DNA from: Odiellus spinosus
Lineage: Eukaryota > Arthropoda > Arachnida > Opiliones > Phalangiidae
Direction of reading: 5' to 3'
Assembly: GCA_963920705.1 (NCBI GenBank)
Contig: OY987226.1
Coordinates: 4,838,501 to 4,902,500, forward strand
Length of the DNA stretch: 64,000 nt
Numbering within the stretch: the stretch's first letter is position 1; every line of letters starts with the position of its first letter. Positions 22,314 to 31,356 of this stretch are shown here, in pieces. The notes beneath the pieces are model-generated. The model was not told the origin of the DNA and ran no database searches. It worked only from the letters and a program-made list of their open reading frames with translations. A program made the translations under genes and the position numbers.

Positions 22314-24179
22314 ATGATGTTTCCAATCGCGTTGCTTTTCGGTATCGTTATCAACGGAGTGGCGTTGTGCGAAGTGTCCGATATTATGTTGATTACCAAG
22401 TACAAGGGGGAATACAAGAGAAAAATTACCTGGACAATCGAAAAATTCCTGGACATGCCCTATTTCGACGATTCCGAAACATATTACTATTCGAAAGACG
22501 AGCCCTATTTCCGAAGCCAAAAGTTTCCGCCTAATCCCGACAATGGAGTGAAATGGTCGTTTCGATTCGAATTCAACGACTATCCCAACAAACGATACGG
22601 ATTTGGATTGTTCTTGGATTTTCATCCGCCCAGTAACGTCTCCAGTCTCTCGGGTAATTATGATAGAATTCTTGGGGTGATTTCAAGCCCAGTGCCCCTA
22701 AACCCTTATCTGTATAGAATAAACTTATCTGTTTCGAGTATCAGATATTCTACAAATAAGTTAGAGGATAAAAACTGAAAATTTGTCTATTCAATATATT
22801 TTTAACTGATTTTAATCTCAGAATTATTTGTCCAAACTGATTCCATTTTTTATGAGCAGATATCTAAGGGTTAACCGATATCTGTCAATTTAACTCTAAT
22901 TCTATTATTTTCTCGAGAAATAATGTGCAATTACCTGACAATAGCTCGAATTAATCCTTTAAGCAGAAGCCGATGAAACCCTCCTTTGAAGTCTATTACT
23001 CCCGGGTCTTGTCTACCCTTCTCTGTATGGGTTAGTTTCAAAAAGCGCGATTCGTACGCCTCCTAGCGGTAGATATTTTCGGAGCGGGAGTTCGTCGAGC
23101 GAATATCTCTAGCTGCCTTGGAGTTCGTCATAAAAACGTCGTCGTTTGTGGAGAGAGAGAATTTCCAATTTTCCGTAGACAGGGGGGTATGAAGTAAGAC
23201 CCCTCCGATCTCGCAAAAATGGGAATTTTACCCATACAGAGAGGAGCGCTATATGGAACATTAGAGTAGTAGACTTCAAAGGAGGGTTTCATCGGCTTCT
23301 GCTTTAAGTGATTATTAATTTAAAAATAAATGGCTGACAGATAGAAGAACCGCATATAAAATAATATCAAACCGCATATAAAATAATATCAAATCTGGAA
23401 ATATTTTTATCCTAAATTCCTATAATTGGTAATGGCTCGGTATTGATGGAATGTCTAATACATGAACGGGTTTATAAAACAATACTATGGACTTAAGCCT
23501 TTTTTTCCCGGAAAAATAATAAAGGCATACAAAAATCCGCCCACTCCACGTTCACCGCAAAAAAATATTAATTGCGCATGTTCGCCTTCACCCTTCAGGT
23601 ACATGCCAATGCTCTAAAACCAAGGACTTCCGAGGAGAGAGCTTAGAAAAGGTAACCCGCAGCAACTCGTTCAGTTTTGAAAACTTCATCAGTCAAGTCG
23701 AAATGGATAACAACAAGAAAGAATGGCTACCGAACGGACAACTCACCGTCACGTGTATCGTCCAGGGTGAACTGAAACTGGACCGTAGTAACACCGAACA
23801 CCGTCTGCCGACGGAAATCGTCACGTCAACCCAATGTGGAAAGCAAATAGCCAGCGATTCGGCCTCCAAGATAGGCCTGAGGTTCCCTAGACGCGTCGGG
23901 GACTCGAAACAGGACGTCTTCGTCTCTTCAACCGGTAAAGAGTTTCATTTTCAGAAGGATATCTTGTTCGCCCACGCACCCGGCTTGAAAATGAACAATA
24001 ACGAATCAAAAATAAGTCTGTCCGATTTGTCCGACAAGGAGATGCAAGATTTTCTGAACTTTGCCTTGAAGGGAACCGCCGATAATTTGGAGGAAACGTG
24101 TCCGAAATTGTATAAGGTGGCTGGGAAATACGGATTTGATTGTTTGAAATTAACTTGCCAGGAAGTAATGAGGACTTGA
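22314..24179 (+). CDS. Secreted MATH-BTB protein (two exons, MITE in intron)
   Basis: Exon 1 is 22314-22653 and exon 2 is 23599-24179. The donor is TCGG|GTAATT, the acceptor CCTTCAG. The junction rebuilds a Gly codon and restores the paralogue motif: SSLSG joins TCQCS, matching SSFSG-SCRCG in the intronless gene at 25606. The product has 306 residues: signal peptide about 1-19, MATH from ITWTIEKFLDMPY to LPNGQLTVTC, then the clearest BTB of the cluster (DVFVSSTGKEFHFQKDIL, then DFLNFALKGTADNLEETCP and LYKVAGKYGFDCLKLTCQE). It ends there, without the BACK/3-box found in SPOP. All seven cluster cysteines are present. Unspliced, the frame stops at 22778 after a partial MATH domain. AATAAA is at 24268. 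By homology it is a substrate-binding fold; its lumenal or extracellular role is unknown. Confidence 0.8.
22964..23301 (+). mobile_element. MITE family 1, copy 1 (in an intron)
   Basis: 338 bases with terminal inverted repeats beginning CAGAAGCCGATGAAACCC, and a perfect 7-base target duplication CTTTAAG at 22957-22963 and 23302-23308. It sits wholly within the intron of the MATH-BTB gene at 22314, so it does not alter the spliced protein. Short open frames inside are not genes. Confidence 0.9.
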
Positions 24180-24267
24180 GTTATGCGAGCAAAAATTAAT
24201 TTCGGATGAATTACAGATCTAACTATATAGTTATTAATGCCTCATTAATGTTGTAATTATTCATTTT

Positions 24268-24273
24268 AATAAA
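24268..24273 (+). promoter_or_regulatory. Polyadenylation signal of the two-exon MATH-BTB gene
   Basis: AATAAA 89 bases after the stop codon at 24177-24179. Confidence 0.55.
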
Positions 24274-24723
24274 GAAACTCATTTTAAATATCGTACACAT
24301 TTTTCTATGGAAAACTATTCGTTTTTCAATGCATACGGAACTTAAGCCGCGTTCATATATATATTGGGGTCTTGGAATCGATTCCAAACTGTTTGAAAAG
24401 GTTGTACACTGCAGGAAACCGTTTTTTCTCGAATCGATTTGAATAGGTTTCTCGAAACTGCTTTTGGGAAGCATGCAGTTTCACGCCGATTCGGCTTCAA
24501 CAGCACAGACATATGAAAAAAAATATTAAATCGATTTATGTATGTTATGAGAGAGCCTTCCGGGCGATTTGAATATAGGTTTGATTTTACCATTTTAAAT
24601 CGATTTGAATAGGCTTGTGTGAACGTAGCTACAATATACCCAAGAACATGGAGATAGAAATTTTGACGCAGTGGACGTTTCTGCCATCTATACCAATACC
24701 CGAACTTAATTTGGGGACACCAC

Positions 24724-25005
24724 CAGGCTGGGAAATAAGGATTATTTTTGAACTGGACTTGTGGCCAGTAGAGCCCAAGTAGTTTAATTAAAAAACTGGA
24801 CATGGGCCAGTTACAATTTTCATGTGCTTGACAAACTGTCACTATGACGTAGGACTTTGACGTAGGCTTAGAAAAGAGACACAATTTTGGAATTAATTAA
24901 CTGGCCTTGTGGCCAGTAGATCCCCAAGCATTTAATTTTTAAACTGGCCAAGCTAATTTTTAAACTGGACTTTTGTCCAGTGAAACTGCCTTATTTCCCA
25001 GCCTG
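24724..25005. mobile_element. hAT-like MITE
   Basis: 282 bases with inverted ends CAGGCTGGGAAATAAGG and CCTTATTTCCCAGCCTG, flanked by a perfect 8-base duplication GACACCAC at 24716-24723 and 25006-25013. An 8-base duplication and CAGG-type ends are typical of hAT elements. Inside are several copies of ACTGG(A/C)C and GGCCAGT motifs in both orientations. No transposase. Confidence 0.85.
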
Positions 25006-25605
25006 GACACCACGTCCCAAAAATAATGCCACCCCACGTTCTTGCTGATTTTAATTCTCTCGTATAACCCATTCATACATGAAATTCGTATCTCTAAACC
25101 AGTAAAAGTAAGAAAAAAATATATATAACTAAGAATTTCTTTGATTCTATTAATCTCTTAAACTAAACATTTTTTTAATCTATTAATCTTAAAATTAAAT
25201 ATTTTTTAAACAGGCAATCTGGGTAATAAAATATCAATGTAAAACCTCAATATAACTAGAACCAGGTTGAATCTGTACCACGCGCAATGCTATAAACGCT
25301 ATTATCTCTTTGAAACCAAGGCATATAGTATTTAGCTCAAATTTTAAGCTGCGTTTTTTAAAACACTCACTCAGTCAGTAATAAGAGTTTCAAGGTGACA
25401 TTCAATACGCTTTATAGTCATCAAAGAAATTGTTATAGGAAAGTTAACCATTGTATCCTCCGTATCTATATCACGTAAGATATGATCCTTGTATAAAGAT
25501 GATAGTAAAATATATGCCTATTTTAATGAGAGAGAATCGACAGAAAATCATTTATAACTCGCGAACCTTAATTGAAAAAGTTCACATCGAAATTTCGTAA
25601 CGAAT

Positions 25606-26586
25606 ATGATGTCGCCAATCCGAGTAATATTCCCGTTGCTCGTAATACTCTTAACCACGAAGGCCAAGCAAGAATATAACTTAGTTTCCATGTTAACATC
25701 AAACGAAGGAGAGTACAAAACGGAAGTACGATGGAAAATTGAGAATTTCCTAGAAATTCCCTACGCCAAAAAGCACTTGAACAAAAACAACGAACCATTC
25801 TTCAAAAGCGAACCATTCCCGCCTAAATCGCCAAACGGAGTTAAATGGCAATTTTATATCGAACGAAATGGAAGCGAGACACTAAAGCGAGACAAAGAGA
25901 CTTCGATCAACTTGATGCTGCTATTCAATGCACCGGAAAATATATCCTCTTTCTCCGGTTCGTGTCGATGCGGAATTTTGAGCGCTAATGGAACGGAACT
26001 CAACGAAGTCACTTTGGTGAAAGAGGTGACGACGAAGGATCCCTTCAAATTTTATCCATTCGTCAATTTAAATCAATTAAAAACTAGTAACGATTTGCTT
26101 CCGAACGGGCACCTAACCGTACAGTGTATCATCGAGGGTCAATTGTTGTTGAACATGGATTCGACAAACGACGTTATTCCGACAAAGTTTACAATGCCGA
26201 TGGGCGATGAGTATACATGCCGCTCGAAAATAATTCAGGAAAATCTACATATTCTATCAAAATTCGATAGTAATTATACAGTTATTTATAATCTGGAACA
26301 AAAAAATTATAAACCTTTATATATAAATAGAGATATATTGTTTAAGGTTGTTCCCCTTAATTTTTACGCTTACGGCGAATGGCAGCCCTCACCGCAAGAT
26401 TTCGCGACTGACGCGGAAGTAGAAGACTTTCTTAATTTTGCCTTAAAAGGCGATGCGGACAATTTGGAAGAGACTTGTCCCCGGTTATATGAAGTCGCAA
26501 AAAAATTTAAGTTCGAGTGTTTGATGATTGCTTGCCAAAAAATAATATACAAATCCAAATGGCTAAACGGAGATATTTGTCAGTAG
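25606..26586 (+). CDS. Secreted MATH-BTB protein (single exon)
   Basis: 326 residues. Signal peptide MMSPIRVIFPLLVILLTTKA; MATH domain from about 44 (VRWKIENFLEIPY) through FFKSEPFPP...NGVKW, SSFSGSCRCGIL and LLPNGHLTVQCIIEG (about 180). A degenerate BTB region follows to about 315: LYINRDILFKVVP aligns with the BTB F-x-A-H-K-x-I-L strand, and FALKGDADNLEETCPRLYEV then KFKFECLMIACQK align with the YTGKAPNL...LL-AA-KY...LK-MC part of SPOP. There are four N-glycosylation sequons (NGS, NIS, NGT, NYT) and all seven cluster cysteines. There is no intron where the 22314 gene has one. The 5' flank TTATAAC...AGTTCACATCGAAAT...GTAACGAATATG matches that of the 28573 gene, its closest relative. Confidence 0.85.
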   Translation: MMSPIRVIFPLLVILLTTKAKQEYNLVSMLTSNEGEYKTEVRWKIENFLEIPYAKKHLNKNNEPFFKSEPFPPKSPNGVKWQFYIERNGSETLKRDKETSINLMLLFNAPENISSFSGSCRCGILSANGTELNEVTLVKEVTTKDPFKFYPFVNLNQLKTSNDLLPNGHLTVQCIIEGQLLLNMDSTNDVIPTKFTMPMGDEYTCRSKIIQENLHILSKFDSNYTVIYNLEQKNYKPLYINRDILFKVVPLNFYAYGEWQPSPQDFATDAEVEDFLNFALKGDADNLEETCPRLYEVAKKFKFECLMIACQKIIYKSKWLNGDICQ

Positions 26587-26689
26587 TTAAGTTGAATTCG
26601 TATTTAGTGATTTTTTAATTAAATAATACGATTCTCTGTATTACCCGAGTAATAATGTAGTTGATTTGTAACGAAATGAAATAACCTGA

Positions 26690-26858
26690 ATACAACAAAA
26701 GCGGACCAAAATTTAAAATGCCTTTCGTTATGAAAAGTAAAACCGACGTCACGCGTATGACGAAACAGCCTCATGTATGTTTTCAAAATTCGTGAGCTTG
26801 TCGCGAGATCAATTTGACAAGGACCGAATCGAGTCAGGTTGCGTGTCTACGTTAAGGC
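26690..26858. repeat. Long-TIR element, right half only
   Basis: Shares AAGTAAAACCGACGTCACGCG, GAGATCAATTTGACAAGGA and GAGTCAGGTTGCGTGTCTAC with the right end of the 29798-30883 copy. The left half is missing. Confidence 0.6.
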
Positions 26859-28517
26859 TACTTTCCAAGCAAAATAAGAAACAACCTAATTCTTTTTTTC
26901 CACAAAACATCTTCACCATGGCTATGAAATCAAAATTTAAGAAGAAAACAATATATAATTAAGAACGTCTTTGTTTGTATTAATCTCTTAAAATAAACAA
27001 TTTTAGAAACAGGCCATCAGGCAAATAAAATAATAGTTATATCAAAGTTACTCAAATATGAATGTTTCGGAGAGATTCTAATTGAATCTTCAGCATACGC
27101 AAAGTTTACGTGATATCTCTTCGAAACCAAGGAATAGTTTACAAAATGGAGTTAATCTTATTACGGGCTTAAATTTCAAGCCGAGTCTGTATCTCTCACT
27201 CTATTTTTGTTTGTCACTATATCCTCAGTCGAGAGTTCCAAGGTGACTTTCAATAAGACTTATCACCAACCCTTTGATGATAGACAAATCCCTATCACAT
27301 AAGATAAAGGCTCCCTTGATGTTTATATGATCTTTATTTTTAAAAATTTGAGATAAAATTCCATGACCAATCACGACGGCGTTTTAAAATCACGCACTAT
27401 AGAGAATAATCTCGTATCAAGGGCAGTTAAACGCTCAAAAAAGTTGAAATATAAAATCCTACGCGTGACATTAGATTCTTCTCTAAAACTCATGAATTAT
27501 CAAAACGTTATGATTGGTCAAGGAGTTTAATCTCAAATTTTCGAAATAAGGATAAATTTTATGAAGTCGCATCGTCCTTGGAAAAAGCGAATTTGAAAAA
27601 ATTAAAGTGTCCATTTAAGTGCGTCTGTTACTGGCGACCGTCGGCCTACACCGGCCTACACTAAAGTTACATATTTCCAGTTATTTAATTAATGGCTCCC
27701 ACAAAAAATGATAAAGAATCAAAGTGAAATATTATGTGGGAATAGTGACCAAATATTTTTATAATAGGAACGAATTATGGCTAGTAAAAGACAACAAGGA
27801 GATCATCCTTTGGTCCTGTCCGATCTTAAATAAACAGAGCCGGACCTACTGTAGAATCAAATACCTGACTTATTTTAAGACATATATTGGACATCTAAAA
27901 CATATAAACGGGAACTTTAAACATTCTTATGTTGGTACTTAAAATGAAACTTGTGAGAATATTTTTAAATTTTAATAGCGTGATGAAATTACATACGAAT
28001 GTGACTTTCATTTTGAAATATTGTTTCAAAATATTTTTTTATCGCTGCCATCAGTCAGAAACTTGATATTAGGTTGCCATTTAATAAATAGCTATACTAT
28101 CGAAAAACTACAAGCTAAAATCATTTGTGAAACCCCATATGTTATATATTATGCAATAAAATTAAGTAATTTAAAACAGATGTTGAATGCGTTTTAAATT
28201 AGACCACAAACAAATAATATACTATATTCTGGACAGCCAACCAGGGAACCAAAATTCACGGAATTTTGATCGACGGAGCCTATAGTTCGTCCTACAAGTA
28301 ACCATTCCTTTCGCGCTGTTTCTTTGATACTGTCTAATTCATCCGCGAATTTGTCTTACGCTGAAATAAAATTTTGTTTTGAATTTTATTTCGCCAGCAA
28401 ACCGTATTACGGCTTTGTAAACCCACGTGTTTTTTTATAAAACGCGATATTTAGTAACGCCGCTACATAAACATATTTAATCAACTATGATATTCGAGCC
28501 CCACTTCGTTAGTAAAG

Positions 28518-28525
28518 TATAAAAG
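28518..28525 (+). promoter_or_regulatory. TATA box of the MATH-BTB gene at 28573
   Basis: TATAAAAG 55 bases upstream of the ATG. It aligns with TATAACTC upstream of the 25606 gene. The shared AGTTCACATC after it is a plausible transcription start area. Confidence 0.65.
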
Positions 28526-28572
28526 CGAAAGCCTTGAAGAAGTTCACATCAAAAGTATAATTCGTAACGAAT

Positions 28573-29520
28573 ATGATGTTGCCAATCCGAGTAATATTCC
28601 CGTTGCTCGCAATAGTCTTAGCCACGAAGGCTACGCCAGAAAACAACTTAGTTTCCATGTCAACATCAAATGTTGGAAAGTACAAAACGATGGTATATTG
28701 GAAAATTGAGGATTTTCTGGAGATGCCCTACGCCAAAACGCATTTGAACAAAAACGGCGGACCATTCTTCAAAAGCGGGGCATTTCCGGCTCAATCGCCA
28801 AACGGGGTTAAATGGCACTTTTATTTGGAACGAAATGGAAGCGAGACGCTAACGGGAGACAACAACACATCGATCAACTTGATGCTAATTTTCAAGGCAC
28901 CACAAAATATATCCTCTTTCGCGGGTTCATGTCGATGCGGAATTTTGAGCGTCAATGGAACGGGACTCCTCGAAATCAGTTTGGTGAAAGAGGTGACGAT
29001 CAAGGATCCATTCGTATTTTCCCCATTCGTCAGTTTAAATCAAATAAAAAATAAAAATGATCTGCTTCCGAACGGAGATCTAACTGTACAGTGTTTCATT
29101 GAAGGACACCTGATGTTGAATATGGCATCGACCAACGACGTCATTCCAACAAAAATTACCAAATCCACACACGGTGGGCTATGCGGTTTAAAAATAGCTC
29201 AGGAAAATCTAAAAATTCTATCAAAGTTTGAAATCGATCCGGTAATGGAGATTTATGGACATAAAACATATTTCTACATAAATAGAAACATCATGGGTCA
29301 GAGTGTACCCGAAGTTACACAATCGATAAGTAGATGGCACACTTCGAATGAAGATTTCGCAACAAAAACAGAATTGAAAGATTTTCTAACTTTTGTCCTA
29401 AGAGGCGAAGCCGATAATTTGAGAGAGACTTGTCCCCGGTTATACAAGGTCGCCCAAAAATATAATTTCGTATGTTTAATGAGCACTTGCCAAAAAATTA
29501 TGAACTTTTTCAGTATTTGA
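28573..29520 (+). CDS. Secreted MATH-BTB protein (single exon)
   Basis: 315 residues, the closest relative of the gene at 25606. Signal peptide MMLPIRVIFPLLAIVLATKA; MATH with VYWKIEDFLEMPYAKTHLNK, SSFAGSCRCGIL and LLPNGDLTVQCFIEG; then the degenerate BTB with FYINRNIMGQSVP, DFLTFVLRGEADNLRETCP and LYKVAQKYNFVCLMSTCQK. All seven cluster cysteines are present. Sequons include NGS, NNT/NTS, NIS and NGT. It ends shortly after the BTB helices, with no BACK domain. The promoter has TATAAAAG at 28518 and the 3' flank has AATAAA at 29616. The high similarity to its neighbour and the duplicated upstream block indicate recent tandem duplication. Function unknown. Confidence 0.85.
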   Translation: MMLPIRVIFPLLAIVLATKATPENNLVSMSTSNVGKYKTMVYWKIEDFLEMPYAKTHLNKNGGPFFKSGAFPAQSPNGVKWHFYLERNGSETLTGDNNTSINLMLIFKAPQNISSFAGSCRCGILSVNGTGLLEISLVKEVTIKDPFVFSPFVSLNQIKNKNDLLPNGDLTVQCFIEGHLMLNMASTNDVIPTKITKSTHGGLCGLKIAQENLKILSKFEIDPVMEIYGHKTYFYINRNIMGQSVPEVTQSISRWHTSNEDFATKTELKDFLTFVLRGEADNLRETCPRLYKVAQKYNFVCLMSTCQKIMNFFSI

Positions 29521-29615
29521 GAAGCTGAATTAGTATATTATAAGTCGCATTGGGCTGATCTTTTTTTAATTGTAAGGTTATCTATACCATCTAAATACTA
29601 TTGTAGTGTATTTGG

Positions 29616-29621
29616 AATAAA
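29616..29621 (+). promoter_or_regulatory. Polyadenylation signal of the MATH-BTB gene at 28573
   Basis: AATAAA 95 bases after the stop, overlapping a second AATAAA at 29620. Confidence 0.55.
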
Positions 29622-29970
29622 TAAAATATCATTAAATCTAATACGAAAAACTCAAGATTTCAGATAAAGACGATTTCCTTCAAGGGACTGGAAACAAGGT
29701 AGGTTAATAATCAAACTTGAATCTATTAATATATATTTTGTGGTAGCATTTACATGTGTTTGCGAAATTTCTATCAGCAAAGGTTCTGATTTTGTTACAG
29801 TAGACAGGCAACCCGACTCGATTCGGGCCTTTTCTAATTGATAGGCTTTGCCTAAGTGGATGCCTACAACTTTTCGTTGTAAAATAAATCTCACGCCAAG
29901 CTCGCGAATTTAATCTTCAGCAATTGAAAAATTTTGGGAGACTGTTTTTACGTACGCTTGACGTCGGCTT

Positions 29971-30122
29971 AGAGGTTGGGGTTTGGACAAGATAATCCAT
30001 AAATATTTGGTTAATCAGTTAATTATGAATAATAATTAGGTAAATATTCGCGATTACATTGCATTTATCATAGACTTCCCGTGGATAATTTCAAATTTTA
30101 TCTTGTCCAAACGCCGACCTCT
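29971..30122. mobile_element. Small hairpin MITE with 10-base target duplication
   Basis: 152 bases. The left end AGAGGTTGGGGTTTGGACAA pairs with the right end TTGTCCAAACGCCGACCTCT. It is flanked on both sides by ACGTCGGCTT (29961-29970 and 30123-30132). A 9-11 base duplication points to a Mutator-like group, but this is an inference. It lies inside the long-TIR element. Confidence 0.8.
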
Positions 30123-30311
30123 ACGTCGGCTTTAGTTTTCATTTCCATGTCCTCCCATAGAATAACCAAAAAATGGGCTTATCCAGCAATTAGGAAAAAT
30201 CAAATTTTGGTACAAAATTGTCCAAATTAGATAAAATCCATCAGAATTCGATCAAATATGGATCAAAGTCATTTCAAATTTTGGTTCACTTTTTGTTGAA
30301 TTCAGTTTATT

Positions 30312-30648
30312 CAGAAGCCGATGAAACCCTCCTTTGAAGTCTATTACTCCCGGGTCTTGTCTACCCCTCTCTGTATGGGTTATTCTCAAAAGGCGCGATT
30401 CGTACGCCTCCTAACGGCAGATATTTTCGGAGCCGGAGTTCGTCGAGCGAATATCTCTAGCAGCCTTGGAGTTCGTCCAAAAAACGTCGTCGTTCGTGGA
30501 GAGAGAGAATTTCCAATTTTCCGTAGACAGGGGGGATGAAGTAGGACCCCTTCTAACTCGTAAAATTGGGAATTTTACCCATACAGAGAGGAGCGCTATA
30601 TCGAACATTAGAGTAGTAGACTTCATAGGAGGGTTTCATCGGCTTCTG
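30312..30648 (+). mobile_element. MITE family 1, copy 2
   Basis: 337 bases with CAGAAGCCGATG ends and a perfect 7-base duplication GTTTATT on both sides. Inserted into the long-TIR element 29798-30883, so it is younger than that element. Confidence 0.9.
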
Positions 30649-31356
30649 GTTTATTTCATTTGGACAATTTCATCGAATTCTTTTTGACCAAAAATTGATT
30701 TTTCCTCATTGTTTAATTCGATTTCTTTCGTTATGCTATAGGGCAAAAAGCAACTGTGACGTCACGAGTATGTAAAAACAGCCTCGGAATTTTTTCAATT
30801 CTTGAAAAGGAAATTCACGTGTTTGGTCGCGAGATCAATTTGATGAGGCCCGAATTGAGTCAGGTTTGCGTGTCTACTTTAAGGTGGATGCACCAGGGAG
30901 TAGTATAGAGTTGGGCGTGATATAGTTGGGACGTATTGCGAGTTTGACTCCTTAGGGCGGAAGCACATACAGCATCCTCTCTGGCGCTATTACTGTTTTT
31001 TAAAATAACTTTACATCGTTTTTCCCACGTGAATATTATACTAATAAAATTATTAAAAGATATTATCTGTCCTTTCAGACAATTGAGGTAATAAAGGTTC
31101 CTTTATTGCCTTTGATTACAGAGTCATTTTTGATTATGTTTATGGCGCAAGACGTTGAAACAGAGTTATCACTGTGTAATTTTAACCAGATGATTAAAGC
31201 ATAGCTGTAAAGTTTCTCATAAAAACCGCAATCTTTATCTCCTTATCTTCGAACATTCAAATAAGACTCATTATTATAATTTTCCCCATTTTTCTCGAAA
31301 ACTATTTATGTCAAACGGATTAACCGCGTAGAATTAAACCATCCTAGAGCTTCAGA

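Larger units (their letters stand above)
24180..25605. other. Spacer in the MATH cluster
   Basis: Contains a hAT-like MITE (24724-25005). From about 25120 it holds an upstream block that is also found upstream of the next paralogue (from about 26955). A minus-strand open frame over 24342-24884 overlaps the MITE and has no recognisable protein features. Confidence 0.5.
26587..28572. other. Spacer between two recent MATH-BTB duplicates
   Basis: Contains half of a long-TIR repeat (about 26690-26858). From about 26955 to 27330 it holds a diverged copy of 25120-25440, showing that the gene unit was tandemly duplicated. About 27330-28490 has no counterpart upstream of the 25606 gene and looks like later insertion. 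A 72-codon GTG-started frame near 27724 is not supported. Confidence 0.5.
29798..30883. mobile_element. Long-TIR element interrupted by two younger insertions
   Basis: The left end ACAGTAGACAGGCAACC...GACTCGATTCGGGCC pairs with the right end AGGCCCGAATTGAGTCAGG...GTGTCTACTTT. Removing the insertions at 29971-30122 and 30312-30648, plus one copy of each target duplication, leaves about 580 bases similar to the copy at 8610-9020. Confidence 0.7.
29521..31356. other. Spacer filled by nested transposons
   Basis: Most of it (29798-30883) is a long-TIR element interrupted by two other elements. The remaining 470 bases before the next gene should hold its promoter: TTATTATAAT near 31270 is a weak TATA candidate. 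Confidence 0.5.

Noticed and set aside
22654-22778. Reading the first MATH-BTB exon straight through to the stop at 22778 as the full gene
   Set aside because: The sequence after 22653 loses all similarity to the paralogues, while splicing to 23599 restores it exactly. Kept only as a possible retained-intron form.
24342-24884. 180-codon minus-strand frame
   Set aside because: It overlaps the hAT-like MITE, shows no domain and has no conserved counterpart.
27724-27942. 72-codon frame between two MATH-BTB genes
   Set aside because: It starts with GTG, matches no family and lies in a probable insertion. Nothing supports translation.
30321-30687. Recurring 60-80 codon frames in the MITEs, such as those starting MKPSFEV or MKSTTLMF
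   Set aside because: They recur only because the MITE recurs, appear on both strands, are broken differently in each copy and match no transposase.
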